Positions 18,121-27,620 of a DNA stretch of 64,000 nucleotides are shown here, one piece after another. Each line of letters opens with the position of its first letter. Within the stretch, counting starts at the first letter, position 1. This DNA comes from Bacteroidales bacterium (lineage in GTDB: Bacteria > Bacteroidota > Bacteroidia > Bacteroidales > Marinilabiliaceae), in the NCBI GenBank assembly GCA_024401365.1, contig JAKSLE010000008.1:1-64000 (forward strand), read 5' to 3'. Made by a program: the position numbers and the translations under genes. The notes beneath the pieces are model-generated. The model did no database searches. It had not been told where the DNA came from and saw only the letters and a program-made list of their open reading frames with translations.

Positions 18121-20415
18121 TTATATTGTCAGTCCCATCAATAAAATATCGTCTGTCTGCACTCCTGTCCCCTTCCATGCGTTCAACTGCTGACGGATGT
18201 ATGTCTGACTCTCTTCAATGCCCATGCCTATGGTATTGCTGATAATATCCGACAACCCCGACATCTTGAGCATCTGCATCGTCTGACCGTTAATCATCGA
18301 GGTCAATCCGTCCGTATATATGTATATGCTGTCCCCTTTGTATAATTGCGCATACGAGTCTTCATAAAATACCCTCTCTTCCGAATCTTCTTTTCTGGTT
18401 GAAAAAACAGGATATACTTTACCTCCTTGCGTATACAAAATACTCTGATTCGCAGATGAAGCATTGAACAATCCAGCCTCCGTATCATATACTATGACTG
18501 TCATGTTAATGTCATTATGCTTATTGAGATTAGGCATCATCTCAACAATTCTCTCATTTATCTTCGATAGCATAAACGACGCCGACGCCGTACTTCCATT
18601 ACGATGTACAACATCATTTATCAACGCCAACCCTACCATGGACATCATGGCTCCAGGTATGCCATTCCCTACACCATCCCCCATACAGATGATAATCCTA
18701 CTGTCTATCTTGGAATACCAGTAGAAGTCTCCACTGATAATCTCAAACGGCTTGAGAATAATAAAGGCTCCACTAAACCACCCTGGCCTGAGCAACTTCT
18801 CTTGCGATGGCAATAGTCCTTGCTGAATTCTCTTGGCGTACGTCTGACTGTTTAGTATCTCTATATTTCTAAGACTGATAAGATCATTGCGCTTACGCAA
18901 CTCTATCGTCTGCGCATTGACCTCTTCCTGAAGCTTCTTCTGCAACGACATGGCCAAAGCCTCATCTGCCTTTTGCAATCTTCTCCTCCTAACGCCTAAT
19001 ACTATGAGCAATACCAACGCCAAAAATAACGTGAAGAACACCAACATGGTATACTGACTTTGCAATAGCCTGGCATCTTTCGCCTTCCTGGACATCTCAG
19101 TCTTTTGCTTTATAATCGTAGGGTCTGTCTGGAATATCGAAACAAAATCGTCTTCTCTTGCTTTGGTATGCATGTTGGCTAATGTGTCTCTCAACATATT
19201 GTGATAGTTGAGATTGTCAGCAGCCAACTGATATTGCTTGCTTGCTATGTATAGCCGCTCGTAACATACAAAATACGGGTCTGCAAAGTCCGACTGGTGC
19301 ATCAGCGACGATGGCGTCGGAATAGCATCCAATATGGCTTTTGCTTCCTTAAGCTTGCCTCGCAACAACTCATTGTTCGCCTTAGCAAGCAGCAACGCCG
19401 ACCTCGAGTAACGCCCGTCACTCACAAACCATTCCGATACCGACAAAACTTCATCACTGCGCCTTATCCATTCGTCACTCTCGTCTACCATACCTAATAG
19501 CGACAGCAACTTCGCCCTTTGGACAGCACACATCCAGTCCATAAGCGGTGTGGATACCAATTGCCTGAGCTCAACGAGCAAATCTGAATAGAATTTTGCT
19601 TCGTCAAACTTCCTCTCACACATCAGATGGTCTATCTTCTCTAGATAATATTTCGACTTGAGATTGTAACTCTCCTCATAAAACGCATCTTTCTCTATAC
19701 GCCTCAGATACGTCTCAGCCATCTCATTCGCCTTGTGGATGGAGTATATCTTCACCATCTGCAATCCCGAGATAAAGTTAAGCAGCTCCGTACCATCCCT
19801 CTGAAGCACTTCCCTGGCCTTCTGCACCGCCTGATTGTACATGTTCGCCCTCAAATAGGCTTCACTCTGACAGTATAGGCTGAAGGTCAACATACGACGA
19901 TAGCCACTACTTTGGGCCACGTCTGCCATCTTGACAAACATCTGAACCGCTCTGGCCCTGCCAAACGACATCTCATATTGTCCCGCCGCATTGTAGGCCA
20001 TTATCAACCCCCTCTTCGCACGCGGATTGTCTACCTTCTCTAAATACGATATGGCATTAAGAATATTCTGATTGCTCGACGGCCTTACTCCTTTCGCCAT
20101 CGATATCAAATCTTGCGTAATACTGTACACATGATACGTGGCCGAATCTTGTATAGCCTTGGCAGCCTGACTTGTCCAATACTCCGCTGCCCTGACATCT
20201 CGCAACATCCACGCAAATGTGGCTGAGTCCAACATCGAATAACACCAGTCAGTTACAGCTTCTACTTGTACCCCAAACGTGTCCGAACCACGCTCTTCAG
20301 CTACCTCTTCTGTATCTTGCGCCAACACAGGTACAGACACGCAAGCCAACCCTGCGATAATCATCACAAGGTTCCTCAGGATATATCTTAGTAACGTGTT
20401 GGTACTTAAATGCAT
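18121..20415 (-). CDS. TPR protein with SpoIIE phosphatase domain, second paralogue
   Basis: 764 residues from the ATG at 20415 (or 773 from 20442). A signal peptide ends VSVPVLAQ. TPR-like helices fill about residues 40-430, a membrane helix lies near 456-475 (MLVFFTLFLALVLLIVLG), followed by a coiled coil and a SpoIIE domain with ISGDFYW, GDGVGNGIPGAMMS, YIYTDGL and QTDDILLMG. It shares architecture with the next gene downstream but only moderate identity, so the tandem is an old duplication. GVGNG replaces the more usual GTGHG at the second motif; the aspartate is kept. The 20415 start is preferred because a 10-bp hairpin covers the 20442 ATG. Confidence 0.87.
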   Translation of the reverse strand: MHLSTNTLLRYILRNLVMIIAGLACVSVPVLAQDTEEVAEERGSDTFGVQVEAVTDWCYSMLDSATFAWMLRDVRAAEYWTSQAAKAIQDSATYHVYSITQDLISMAKGVRPSSNQNILNAISYLEKVDNPRAKRGLIMAYNAAGQYEMSFGRARAVQMFVKMADVAQSSGYRRMLTFSLYCQSEAYLRANMYNQAVQKAREVLQRDGTELLNFISGLQMVKIYSIHKANEMAETYLRRIEKDAFYEESYNLKSKYYLEKIDHLMCERKFDEAKFYSDLLVELRQLVSTPLMDWMCAVQRAKLLSLLGMVDESDEWIRRSDEVLSVSEWFVSDGRYSRSALLLAKANNELLRGKLKEAKAILDAIPTPSSLMHQSDFADPYFVCYERLYIASKQYQLAADNLNYHNMLRDTLANMHTKAREDDFVSIFQTDPTIIKQKTEMSRKAKDARLLQSQYTMLVFFTLFLALVLLIVLGVRRRRLQKADEALAMSLQKKLQEEVNAQTIELRKRNDLISLRNIEILNSQTYAKRIQQGLLPSQEKLLRPGWFSGAFIILKPFEIISGDFYWYSKIDSRIIICMGDGVGNGIPGAMMSMVGLALINDVVHRNGSTASASFMLSKINERIVEMMPNLNKHNDINMTVIVYDTEAGLFNASSANQSILYTQGGKVYPVFSTRKEDSEERVFYEDSYAQLYKGDSIYIYTDGLTSMINGQTMQMLKMSGLSDIISNTIGMGIEESQTYIRQQLNAWKGTGVQTDDILLMGLTI

Positions 20416-20418
20416 AAG

Positions 20419-20446
20419 GTTATGCGCATTGCATAAGCGCATAACC
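20419..20446 (-). promoter_or_regulatory. Hairpin at the 5' end of the second SpoIIE gene
   Basis: A 10-bp perfect inverted repeat, GGTTATGCGC (20419-20428) and GCGCATAACC (20437-20446), with an 8-base loop. In RNA it would fold just before the ATG at 20415 and would bury the alternative ATG at 20442. No T run follows, so it is not a terminator. It may be a translation control element or protein site. Confidence 0.4.
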
Positions 20447-20456
20447 CATTTATACT

Positions 20457-20499
20457 AAAAACAGGGGCAAAATGTTACATATACACACATTTTGCCCCT
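20457..20499 (-). terminator. Terminator after ridA
   Basis: A 13-bp perfect stem (20463-20475 with 20487-20499) and, on the minus strand, a run of T after one G (20461-20457). It ends the ridA transcript about 25 bases after the stop codon and separates it from the SpoIIE genes, which must therefore have their own promoter; none with a clear -7 box was found. Confidence 0.82.
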
Positions 20500-20524
20500 C
20501 TATTTTAACATCCTTATTTTCAGG

Positions 20525-20920
20525 CTATTTGACTGCTATAACCTCAACCTCTACCCTAGCAGACATAGGTAACGCCGCAACGGCAAATGTCGAGCGCGCA
20601 GGTGCCTCTTCTTGAAAGTATTTACCGTATATAGCATTGAACTTGCCAAACTCCGCAATGTCAGCAAGCAGACACGTGGTCTTTACTACATTCGCATAGG
20701 TCATACCAGCCGCCTCAAGTATGCCACCAATATTCTTCATTACCCTCTCTGCCTGCTCTTCTATGCCCCCGTCAACAAGCTTGCCTGTCGCTGGATCTAT
20801 GGCTATCTGACCCGACGCATAAAGTGTCTTGTCCCCATTTTCCGTAGTGGCTAGAATAGCCTGACTGTATGGTCCAATAGCCGCAGGTGCATTAACGGTC
20901 TTAATCTGTTGCTTTTTCAT
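20525..20920 (-). CDS. ridA: RidA-family enamine/imine deaminase
   Basis: 131 residues. The RidA signature is complete: N-terminal APAAIGPYSQA, LYASGQIAIDP, the middle NIGGILEAAGMTYANVVKTT and the C-terminal ARSTFAVAALPMSARVEVEVIAVK, including the arginine that binds the substrate carboxylate. RidA hydrolyses reactive 2-aminoacrylate and related enamines from PLP enzymes. It is flanked by its own terminator and, upstream, by a tandem 11-bp repeat that lies between it and the HD gene. Confidence 0.95.
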   Translation of the reverse strand: MKKQQIKTVNAPAAIGPYSQAILATTENGDKTLYASGQIAIDPATGKLVDGGIEEQAERVMKNIGGILEAAGMTYANVVKTTCLLADIAEFGKFNAIYGKYFQEEAPARSTFAVAALPMSARVEVEVIAVK

Positions 20921-21004
20921 ATCTGTATATATGCGTTAATTCTGGAAATCAACCAACAATCCCCAGATAAATAAAAATCATGAAAATACTTGCCCCATCT
21001 TCTC

Positions 21005-21059
21005 TCTACACTCTCTTAACACTCCCTTAACACAGGCTTAATACAGACTTAACACAGAG
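21005..21059. repeat. Tandem 11-bp repeat array, copy A
   Basis: Five consecutive 11-base units on the plus strand: tctacactctc, ttaacactccc, ttaacacaggc, ttaatacagac and ttaacacagag. The TTAA (TTAC) core recurs exactly every 11 bases. The inverse complement matches the six-unit array at 58243-58308. It lies in the 174-base gap between the HD gene and ridA (both minus strand), so it could act in the ridA leader or promoter, or at the HD 3' end. Confidence 0.8.
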
Positions 21060-21094
21060 CCTAGCCTGAAATATAAATCTTCCCCCACTAAAAT

Positions 21095-21643
21095 CTAAAT
21101 GCAAAACTTCTCGTGCATAGCCAGAAATCTCTTTTCTGACTCTTCCCCATACTTGGCTACCGACCTTAGTACATGGTCAAATTCTTTCGGCTTTCGCAAT
21201 TCCCTACTTTTGCTGAAAAATTTATCAGCATAACAGATAATCTGCTCTTCTATCGATACTGGCAATAAATCTTTATGCGGTATCGGCAGATTCTGATTAA
21301 CAATATCTTCTCGCGACAACCCAGCCCCAGTGTGCCTCTCACATACTAACGCATGCTTGTCCAACCCTAGCGATCTCAGCATCTCGGCTCCTAAAGTGCC
21401 GTGACATATATAGGGCATATCCCCATGACAGTGTATGCCAGCAGCATCTGTCTTGATAATGCCAATGTCGTGCAACATGGCTCCTTCATAGACAAATCGC
21501 CTGTCCGCACCCAATTCTGGATGCGCATCCACTATCCGAACTGCCAATTCAGCTACAGCCTCGGAGTGCTCAATAAGAATATGCCATAAGTCAGTCCCTT
21601 TTTCGTAAAACTGACTTATGACACCTATAACTTCTATCGCCAT
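21095..21643 (-). CDS. HD-domain phosphohydrolase (HDIG type)
   Basis: 182 residues. The metal ligands of an HD domain can be read: H26 in ILIEHSEAVAE, the AMLHDIG pair around residue 57, further histidines in ICHGTLGAEML and VCERHTG, and a late aspartate in ICYADKFFS. HDIG proteins of this size in Bacteroidales are usually listed simply as HD domain protein; nucleotide or phosphate monoester hydrolysis is the expected chemistry but the substrate is unknown. It is the last gene of the run that starts with LytTR, ten bases after hisIE. Confidence 0.85.
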   Translation of the reverse strand: MAIEVIGVISQFYEKGTDLWHILIEHSEAVAELAVRIVDAHPELGADRRFVYEGAMLHDIGIIKTDAAGIHCHGDMPYICHGTLGAEMLRSLGLDKHALVCERHTGAGLSREDIVNQNLPIPHKDLLPVSIEEQIICYADKFFSKSRELRKPKEFDHVLRSVAKYGEESEKRFLAMHEKFCI

Positions 21644-21653
21644 CAGGTTTGTA

Positions 21654-22247
21654 TTAGTGGCGCGACTTTAGCTCTGCAACTACGTCCTCAATCCTGTATC
21701 CCTTGTGCGTAAGGAGTACTATCATGTGGTAGAGAACGTCAGCACACTCATAAAGGAAATTCTCGTCGTCGTTGGCCATGGCTCCTATCACCGCCTCTAC
21801 AGCCTCTTCTCCAAGTTTCTTGGCTATCTTGTTTGTGCCCTTCTGGAAAAGCGATGTGGTGTACGATCCTTCTGGCATCTCCTCATGACGCTTGTCAATG
21901 AAGTCCTGAAGCTCCTTGAGAAACATCACTCCTTCCATCTTGTTGTCTTCTCCCCAACAGGTGTCTGTTCCTGTGTGACAAACAGGTCCAACAGGATTAA
22001 CCTTTATAAGTAGTGTGTCATTATCGCAATCTTCTGCAATAGATACTACATTGAGGAAGTTGCCGCTTGTCTCACCCTTCGTCCAAAGGGTCTTGCGTGT
22101 ACGACTCCAAAATGTTACCTTCTTCTCAGCTACAGTCTTGTTGTACGCCTCTTCATTCATATAGCCAAGCATAAGCACCTTGCCTGTATTGGCGTCTTGA
22201 ATGATGGCAGGAACGAGTCCGTCCGAGTTCTTCTTGTAATCTAACAT
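21654..22247 (-). CDS. hisIE: Bifunctional phosphoribosyl-AMP cyclohydrolase / phosphoribosyl-ATP pyrophosphatase
   Basis: 197 residues, a fused HisI-HisE. HisI (1-105) shows LMLGYMNEEAYNKT, FWSRTRKTLWTKGETSGN and the zinc site in DCDND plus CHTGTDTCW. HisE (about 110-197) shows GSYTTSLFQKGTNKIAKKLGEEAVE and the acidic helix ECADVLYHMIVLL. The protein carries out histidine steps 2 and 3 in the cytoplasm. It follows hisF by 24 bases on the minus strand. Confidence 0.96.
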   Translation of the reverse strand: MLDYKKNSDGLVPAIIQDANTGKVLMLGYMNEEAYNKTVAEKKVTFWSRTRKTLWTKGETSGNFLNVVSIAEDCDNDTLLIKVNPVGPVCHTGTDTCWGEDNKMEGVMFLKELQDFIDKRHEEMPEGSYTTSLFQKGTNKIAKKLGEEAVEAVIGAMANDDENFLYECADVLYHMIVLLTHKGYRIEDVVAELKSRH

Positions 22248-22271
22248 CGTTATATATCTTTAATGCTATTA

Positions 22272-23030
22272 TTATCTTACTAAAATATTATTCTGCCTTA
22301 GATAGTCCTTCAAATCTGGTATCATTATCTCTTTGAAATGAAATATCGACGCCGCCAATGCCGCATCCGCCATACCTTCATTGAAAACATCCACAAAATG
22401 CTCCATCTTACCTGCACCACCCGAGGCTATTACCGGTATGGAGAGCTCCCTCGAGAGCCTTGCTAATTCTTTATTGGCAAAACCAGCCTTGGTCCCGTCA
22501 TGTAGCATGGAGGTGAAAAGTATCTCTCCAGCACCTCTCTCTTGTACCTCTTTTGCCCACGAGAATAGTTCTTTTTCTGTGCGCTCACGACCGCCTTTTA
22601 CCATCACATCCCATAACCCAGTCTCTGGATTGAGCTTCGCATCTATGGCTACTACCACAAACTGCGAACCGAAGTTCTGTGCCATGTCACTGACCAACTG
22701 CGGATTCCTTACTGCCGATGAGTTAATGGAAATCTTATCGGCTCCCGCATTGAGCAACATATCTGCATCCGAAAGCTCCGAAATGCCTCCTCCTACCGTA
22801 AATGGTATATTCACTCCCTTGGCAATGCGATTTACAAGGTCAGGGAAGGTCTTGCGCTCTTCATGCGAGGCAGTAATATCAAGAAATACTAGCTCGTCCG
22901 CACCTTGCTCAGCATACCACGCACCAAGTTCTACAGGATCACCAACTTCTCTGATATTCTCAAAGTTGACGCCCTTTACTGTCTTGCCATTGCGTATATC
23001 CAAACAGGGTACTATGCGTTTTGCTAACAT
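22272..23030 (-). CDS. hisF: Imidazole glycerol phosphate synthase, cyclase subunit
   Basis: 252 residues, (beta/alpha)8 barrel. The N-terminus [19 protein letters not shown] carries the catalytic D11 and the second catalytic aspartate lies in [10 protein letters not shown]; phosphate loops FTVGGGIS and [11 protein letters not shown] are intact. With HisH it converts PRFAR and ammonia into IGP and AICAR. It has a likely internal promoter (23051-23082) in addition to read-through from hisA, so HisF and HisIE may be expressed separately. Confidence 0.97.
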   Translation of the reverse strand: MLAKRIVPCLDIRNGKTVKGVNFENIREVGDPVELGAWYAEQGADELVFLDITASHEERKTFPDLVNRIAKGVNIPFTVGGGISELSDADMLLNAGADKISINSSAVRNPQLVSDMAQNFGSQFVVVAIDAKLNPETGLWDVMVKGGRERTEKELFSWAKEVQERGAGEILFTSMLHDGTKAGFANKELARLSRELSIPVIASGGAGKMEHFVDVFNEGMADAALAASIFHFKEIMIPDLKDYLRQNNILVR

Positions 23031-23050
23031 ATTGTAGACTTATCGTGTTA

Positions 23051-23082
23051 CAAAGTTAATGCTTTATTGTTTATCTACCCAA
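23051..23082 (-). promoter_or_regulatory. Internal promoter before hisF
   Basis: Minus-strand TTG at 23082-23080, 21 bases, then TAACTTTG at 23058-23051, an exact -7 box, 20 bases from the hisF ATG. The upstream element lies inside the 3' end of hisA. Confidence 0.55.
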
Positions 23083-23792
23083 CTTGTGAGTTCTGCCATC
23101 GTAATCTTGCCTTCGTAGATGGCCTTGCCCATAATCACAGCTGGTATGCCGGCCGCATCTAGCTTGGCTATATCGTCATTGCAACTCACTCCACCAGATG
23201 CTATAAGCCACAATCCTGGCTGAGCCGACATGATTTCTTTATATAGCTCTGTATTAGGACCTTGAAGCATTCCGTCCTTGGAAATATCTGTACAGATAAC
23301 TTTCTTTATCCCTTTATCTACATATTGATTGATAAATGGAATAAGCTCTGCATCAGTATCTTCAAGCCAACCGGTAACGGCTATCTTCTTGTTCTTTGCA
23401 TCTGCTCCCAATATAATCTTCTCCCCACCGAACTTTTCTATCCATGAGCAGAATTCTTCTGGCTTCTTGATGGCTATCGAACCTCCAGTTACCATCTGAG
23501 CACCACACTCAAAGGCTATATTCAGATCTTCCGTGGTCTTCAACCCTCCGCCAAAGTCTACAATAAGATTTGTCGACTTGGTAATCTTCTCCAACGCCTT
23601 ATGGTTGACTATATGCCCAGCCTTGGCACCATCAAGATCTACTACGTGAAGCCTCTTGATACCAGCGTCTTCAAACATACGGGCTACCTCACTTGGGTCT
23701 TCATTGTATACCTTCTTGGTATTATAATCGCCCTTCGACAGACGGACACAACGCCCTTCTATCATATCTATAGCAGGAATTATCTCTATCAT
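23064..23792 (-). CDS. hisA: ProFAR isomerase
   Basis: 242 residues, barrel paralogous to His[21 protein letters not shown] carries the catalytic D9; the second half has [16 protein letters not shown] with the partner aspartate, and the phosphate loops VDFGGGLKT and IASGGVS. It catalyses the Amadori rearrangement of ProFAR to PRFAR. The start overlaps the hisH stop by four bases. Confidence 0.97.
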   Translation of the reverse strand: MIEIIPAIDMIEGRCVRLSKGDYNTKKVYNEDPSEVARMFEDAGIKRLHVVDLDGAKAGHIVNHKALEKITKSTNLIVDFGGGLKTTEDLNIAFECGAQMVTGGSIAIKKPEEFCSWIEKFGGEKIILGADAKNKKIAVTGWLEDTDAELIPFINQYVDKGIKKVICTDISKDGMLQGPNTELYKEIMSAQPGLWLIASGGVSCNDDIAKLDAAGIPAVIMGKAIYEGKITMAELTSWVDKQ

Positions 23793-24391
23793 AGGTTAAT
23801 GAAGTTTCTAAGTATACCCTCTCCTACACTTCCCGATTTCTCAGGATGGAACTGCGTAGCATAAAAATTATTGCGAGCAAGCGCTGAGCTGTATCTTATC
23901 ACATGCTCAGTCTGCGCAGCCGTATATTCACACAATTCAGCATAATAGCTGTGCACAAAATACACATACTGATTCTCCATCTCAGGCGAGAAAATAGCAC
24001 TCTTCAAATTCGAAATGGAGTTCCACCCCATCTGAGGGATCTTATAGTTGAGCGTGTTGTCTTCTGGCAACTGGAATCGCTTAACGTCAACAGGGAATAT
24101 GCCTAATCCGTCAGCATTGCCTTCGTCCGAGTGCCTGCACATAAGCTGCATTCCTAAACAAATACCTAATACCGGTTGCTTCAAATCCAGAATAACCTTG
24201 TCCAACCCCGTAGCTCTGAGGTTCGCCATCGTAGTGGATGCTTCTCCTACACCGGGAAAAATAACCTTGTCCGCCGTACGAAGCTTCTCTACATCATCGG
24301 TAATCTCAACGTCCGTACACCCAATACGCTGCAACGCATTGGCTACCGACCTGATATTACCAGCATTATATTTGATAATCGATATTCTCAT
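23789..24391 (-). CDS. hisH: Imidazole glycerol phosphate synthase, glutaminase subunit
   Basis: 200-residue class I glutamine amidotransferase. The nucleophile is the cysteine in [11 protein letters not shown] (about C78) and the His/Glu of the triad are in [10 protein letters not shown] (about 183-185). N-terminal [18 protein letters not shown] is typical. It supplies ammonia to HisF. Located seven bases after the proA stop. Confidence 0.96.
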   Translation of the reverse strand: MRISIIKYNAGNIRSVANALQRIGCTDVEITDDVEKLRTADKVIFPGVGEASTTMANLRATGLDKVILDLKQPVLGICLGMQLMCRHSDEGNADGLGIFPVDVKRFQLPEDNTLNYKIPQMGWNSISNLKSAIFSPEMENQYVYFVHSYYAELCEYTAAQTEHVIRYSSALARNNFYATQFHPEKSGSVGEGILRNFINL

Positions 24392-24398
24392 ATCTCTC

Positions 24399-25649
24399 TT
24401 ATTTCCTGATCTGACCGTTTCCTCTTATGAGCCACTTGTAACTTGTAAGTTCCCTGAGTGCCATAGGTCCTCTTGCGTGCAACTTCTGTGTCGAAATGCC
24501 TATCTCGGCCCCAAGACCAAACTGAGCTCCGTCGGTAAACGATGTAGGCGCATTAACATAAACACAAGCTGCATCTACCTCATTCTCAAATCTTGCAGCC
24601 GTAGCTTCATTGTTCGTCACAATAGCCTCAGAATGCTTCAAACTGTACTTATATATATGGTCAAGCGCTTGGTCTAACGAGTCTACAGTCTTAATCGCCA
24701 TCTTCATCGAAAGGAATTCTCTGCCAAAATCCGACTCTTCTGCCTCATGTAGCAGCCCTGCTGGATATGTCGACTTCAACGCCGCATGAGCTCTCTCATC
24801 TGCAAAAATCTCTACGCCCTTCTCAGCAAGTGGCTTGGCTAATGTCGCAAGGTCACTAAGCCTGTCTTTATGGATAATCAGACAGTCCAATGCATTGCAC
24901 ACACTTACTCGCCTGGTCTTGGCATTGTCTACACAGTTCGTAGCTATCGTCAAATCTCCATCTACATCAAAATATGTATGTACCACACCAGCACCTGTCT
25001 CTATTACCGGAACCTTGGCCTGCTCTCGTACTGCCTTGATAAGTCTCTGAGAACCTCTAGGAATCAATACGTCTACATAGTCTACCGCAGCCATCAACTC
25101 GTCTGCTGCTTCATGCGCAGGATCTAGGAGCTGCAGAATATCAGTAGGAATTCCTTGCGACTTGAGTACCTCGTGCATAATCTTTACAAGTACCACATTA
25201 CTGTCGTGGGCATCCTTACTTCCCTTGAGGACAACAGCATTGCCCGAACGCAGACAGAGCGTAGCTACGTCTACCGTAACATTCGGACGAGCCTCATAAA
25301 TAACACCAATAATGCCTAGTGGCACTCGCACCTTGCGCAATACCAACCCGTTTGGAAGTGTCTTTTGCTCTAGCTCTTCTCCACATGGAGCAGGAAGCGT
25401 AGCTACCTTGCGGGTATCATCAGCTATTCCCTTAATACGCTCGTCCGTAAGTTTCAGACGGTCATAGTTAGGATTCTCCTTGTCCATGCGACTCAAATCC
25501 TTGGCATTGGCCTCTAAAATCGCAGCACTGTTCGCCTCTAGCGCATCGGCTATGGCATTGAGGAGGATGGTCGACTTGACTGCTGTCAAGTTTACCATAT
25601 ATCTTGAAGCCTCTTTTACGGCTTTCAATTGCTCTAATGTATGTGACAT
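24399..25649 (-). CDS. proA: Glutamate-5-semialdehyde dehydrogenase
   Basis: 416 residues from the ATG at 25649. Aldehyde-dehydrogenase fold with RVPLGIIGVIYEARPNVT, the NAVVLKGSKDA cofactor loop and the catalytic cysteine in RRVSVCNALDC (about C266). It reduces gamma-glutamyl phosphate to glutamate semialdehyde in proline synthesis. An upstream in-frame ATG at 25682 would overlap proB and add 11 unconserved residues; MSHTLEQLKAVKEAS is the natural N-terminus. Confidence 0.96.
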   Translation of the reverse strand: MSHTLEQLKAVKEASRYMVNLTAVKSTILLNAIADALEANSAAILEANAKDLSRMDKENPNYDRLKLTDERIKGIADDTRKVATLPAPCGEELEQKTLPNGLVLRKVRVPLGIIGVIYEARPNVTVDVATLCLRSGNAVVLKGSKDAHDSNVVLVKIMHEVLKSQGIPTDILQLLDPAHEAADELMAAVDYVDVLIPRGSQRLIKAVREQAKVPVIETGAGVVHTYFDVDGDLTIATNCVDNAKTRRVSVCNALDCLIIHKDRLSDLATLAKPLAEKGVEIFADERAHAALKSTYPAGLLHEAEESDFGREFLSMKMAIKTVDSLDQALDHIYKYSLKHSEAIVTNNEATAARFENEVDAACVYVNAPTSFTDGAQFGLGAEIGISTQKLHARGPMALRELTSYKWLIRGNGQIRK

Positions 25650-25671
25650 GATCGTGATAATATTTTTAGCA

Positions 25672-26763
25672 TTAGAATACACATAGATAGTCGTAATGTA
25701 TCAATGGCTTAATTCCTCCCTTGATACCCAACTCCCTGATGGCGACAATGGCTTTCTCTGCCTTGTCCCTATCATAGTTGGATTTGCCAACGCCTATCTT
25801 TTCTCCGTTCTCATCTACTATGGTGAGTAGGTCGCCCGACTTGAACTCGCCTCCTTCAAATCTTACCACTCCGGCTATCAATAAACTGGCTGCTTTCTTA
25901 TGGTCATTAAGAGCATTCACAGCACCTTGGTTTATTACCGCATTGGCCTTGGTAAAACCTTCCGAATACGCAATCCATTTCTTTATGGCTGGACTGTGCT
26001 CACCTGGCTGGAAATGCGTACGGGGAAACTCTGGATCTTCTGTAGCTAAACGTGTTATCACATTCTCTGCCGTACCATTGGCTATATAGACATGTATTCC
26101 ATAGCCAGCTGTCTTTTCCGCCGTACGACACTTGGTTACCATACCACCACGTCCAAAGGACGATTTCGTAGTCTGGACATACTCTGCTACACTCTTGCCC
26201 GACTGTATCTCCGTAATTACCTTGGCTTCTGGATCTTGTGGATTGCCATTGTAAATACCATTGATATTACTGAGAATAAACAACTTCTGACAATCCATCA
26301 TACTGGCCATAAGCCCCGAGAGCTCATCATTATCCGTAAACATCAAGGCCGTTACAGATACAGTGTCATTCTCGTTCACAATGGGCAATACCCCATTCTC
26401 CCACAACGAAGCCACACAGTTCTTCATGTTTAGGTAATGCTCACGAGAACCAAAATCACTCTTCGTGGCCAGCAACTGACCAATATTTATGTTGTGAGCA
26501 TCAAAAATCTGCTTCCACGTGTCAATAAGCTTAACTTGACCAACACTGGAGAGCAACTGACGCTGACTCACAGCGTCCATCTGCTCATATCCCTTCAGTA
26601 TACTCCTGCCAGCAGCCATCGCTCCCGAAGAGACTAGTATTATTCGATTCCCTTCCTCATGCAACTTGGCTATCTGCGATGCAAGCGATTTCATTCGCTC
26701 TACATGCAATGTGCCATCCGTATTGGTGAGTACGTTGGAACCAATCTTTATCGTTATATCCAT
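25672..26763 (-). CDS. proB: Glutamate 5-kinase
   Basis: 363 residues. The amino-acid kinase domain shows KIGSNVLTNTDGTLH, LVSSGAMAAGRS, NENDTVSV and the NINGIYNGNPQDP loop, followed by a C-terminal PUA domain (about 275-363). The enzyme phosphorylates glutamate, the committed step of proline synthesis, and is usually feedback-inhibited by proline. It sits between proC (29 bases upstream) and proA (22 bases downstream) on the same strand. Confidence 0.96.
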   Translation of the reverse strand: MDITIKIGSNVLTNTDGTLHVERMKSLASQIAKLHEEGNRIILVSSGAMAAGRSILKGYEQMDAVSQRQLLSSVGQVKLIDTWKQIFDAHNINIGQLLATKSDFGSREHYLNMKNCVASLWENGVLPIVNENDTVSVTALMFTDNDELSGLMASMMDCQKLFILSNINGIYNGNPQDPEAKVITEIQSGKSVAEYVQTTKSSFGRGGMVTKCRTAEKTAGYGIHVYIANGTAENVITRLATEDPEFPRTHFQPGEHSPAIKKWIAYSEGFTKANAVINQGAVNALNDHKKAASLLIAGVVRFEGGEFKSGDLLTIVDENGEKIGVGKSNYDRDKAEKAIVAIRELGIKGGIKPLIHYDYLCVF

Positions 26764-26792
26764 GATAGTTTTTACACAGCTAAATAAAGAGA

Positions 26793-27587
26793 TTAACTCT
26801 TAATCTTATTGAATGAGCCCATAATGCCCTTAATAACGGCCGATGTAAAGCCCGCATGCTCCATCGCATTGATACCTGTAATAGTTACCCCTGCGGGAGT
26901 ACATACCTTGTCTACTTCTACCTCGGGGTGAGAACCGTTAGTAAGAATAAGCTGAGCTGCACCCTTAGCTGTCTGTGCCGCTATCTCTGCCGATTGCTTG
27001 CTCGTCAAGCCCATCTCTATACCTGCCTCCATCATAGCCCTGATGAAACGCAAAGCATGCGCTATACCACACGAAGCTAACGCCGTAATAGCTGGCATCT
27101 TAGCCTCTTCTATCACAATGGCTAAACCCATCTTCGAGAAAATCTCCTGCGCATCCGCCAACTGCTCGTCCGAAACATTGAGCGGACAGAGCGCCGTAAC
27201 CGACTCGCCTACCTCAGCAGCAGTATTGGGCATAGCTCGCACAATGGCCATACCACTTGGAAGCGCACCTTCTAATTGCGACAACGAAACACCTGTAGCC
27301 ACAGATATACAGAGCGCCTTAGGATTTATCGACTCCTTAACTTGCGCTATGACATCCATAATGAGATATGGCTTTACAGCAAAAACAATAATGTCCGCCC
27401 CGCCAACAGCCTCCTTGTTGTCTGTGGTTGTCTTGTAACCCTTCGACTGCCAATCAGCAAGCGCCGACGCAGTTCTGCGTGTTACCGTAATCTGTCCCGC
27501 ACCCGCCAAGCCAGATGCTACTATACCTTTGGCTATGGCTCCACCCATATTGCCACCGCCAATAATTGTGATGTGCTGTGCTTTCAT
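26793..27587 (-). CDS. proC: Pyrroline-5-carboxylate reductase
   Basis: 264 residues from the ATG at 27587. The Rossmann motif ITIIGGGNMGGAIAKG is at residues 6-21, the helix-rich C-terminal half contains ALASCGIAHALRFIRAM and the P5CR signature VCTPAGVTITGINAMEHAGF. It performs the last step of proline synthesis. Translation from a GTG three codons upstream is possible but the -7 box for this gene ends only eight bases before the ATG, favouring 27587. Confidence 0.95.
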   Translation of the reverse strand: MKAQHITIIGGGNMGGAIAKGIVASGLAGAGQITVTRRTASALADWQSKGYKTTTDNKEAVGGADIIVFAVKPYLIMDVIAQVKESINPKALCISVATGVSLSQLEGALPSGMAIVRAMPNTAAEVGESVTALCPLNVSDEQLADAQEIFSKMGLAIVIEEAKMPAITALASCGIAHALRFIRAMMEAGIEMGLTSKQSAEIAAQTAKGAAQLILTNGSHPEVEVDKVCTPAGVTITGINAMEHAGFTSAVIKGIMGSFNKIKS

Positions 27588-27595
27588 AATGAGCA

Positions 27596-27603
27596 CAAAG
27601 ATA
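27596..27603 (-). promoter_or_regulatory. -7 box TATCTTTG directly before proC
   Basis: An exact TAnnTTTG match on the minus strand whose last base lies eight bases before the proC ATG. Transcription starting here would yield a leader of a few bases at most. No TTG at standard distance was found. Confidence 0.4.
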
Positions 27604-27620
27604 GCTAATTTGTAGCAATC

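Noticed and set aside
22381-23037. 218-codon plus-strand frame opposite hisF
   Set aside because: Antisense shadow of a fully conserved HisF gene.
24048-24677. 209-codon plus-strand frame across the hisH-proA junction
   Set aside because: Antisense to two conserved enzymes and with no domain pattern.
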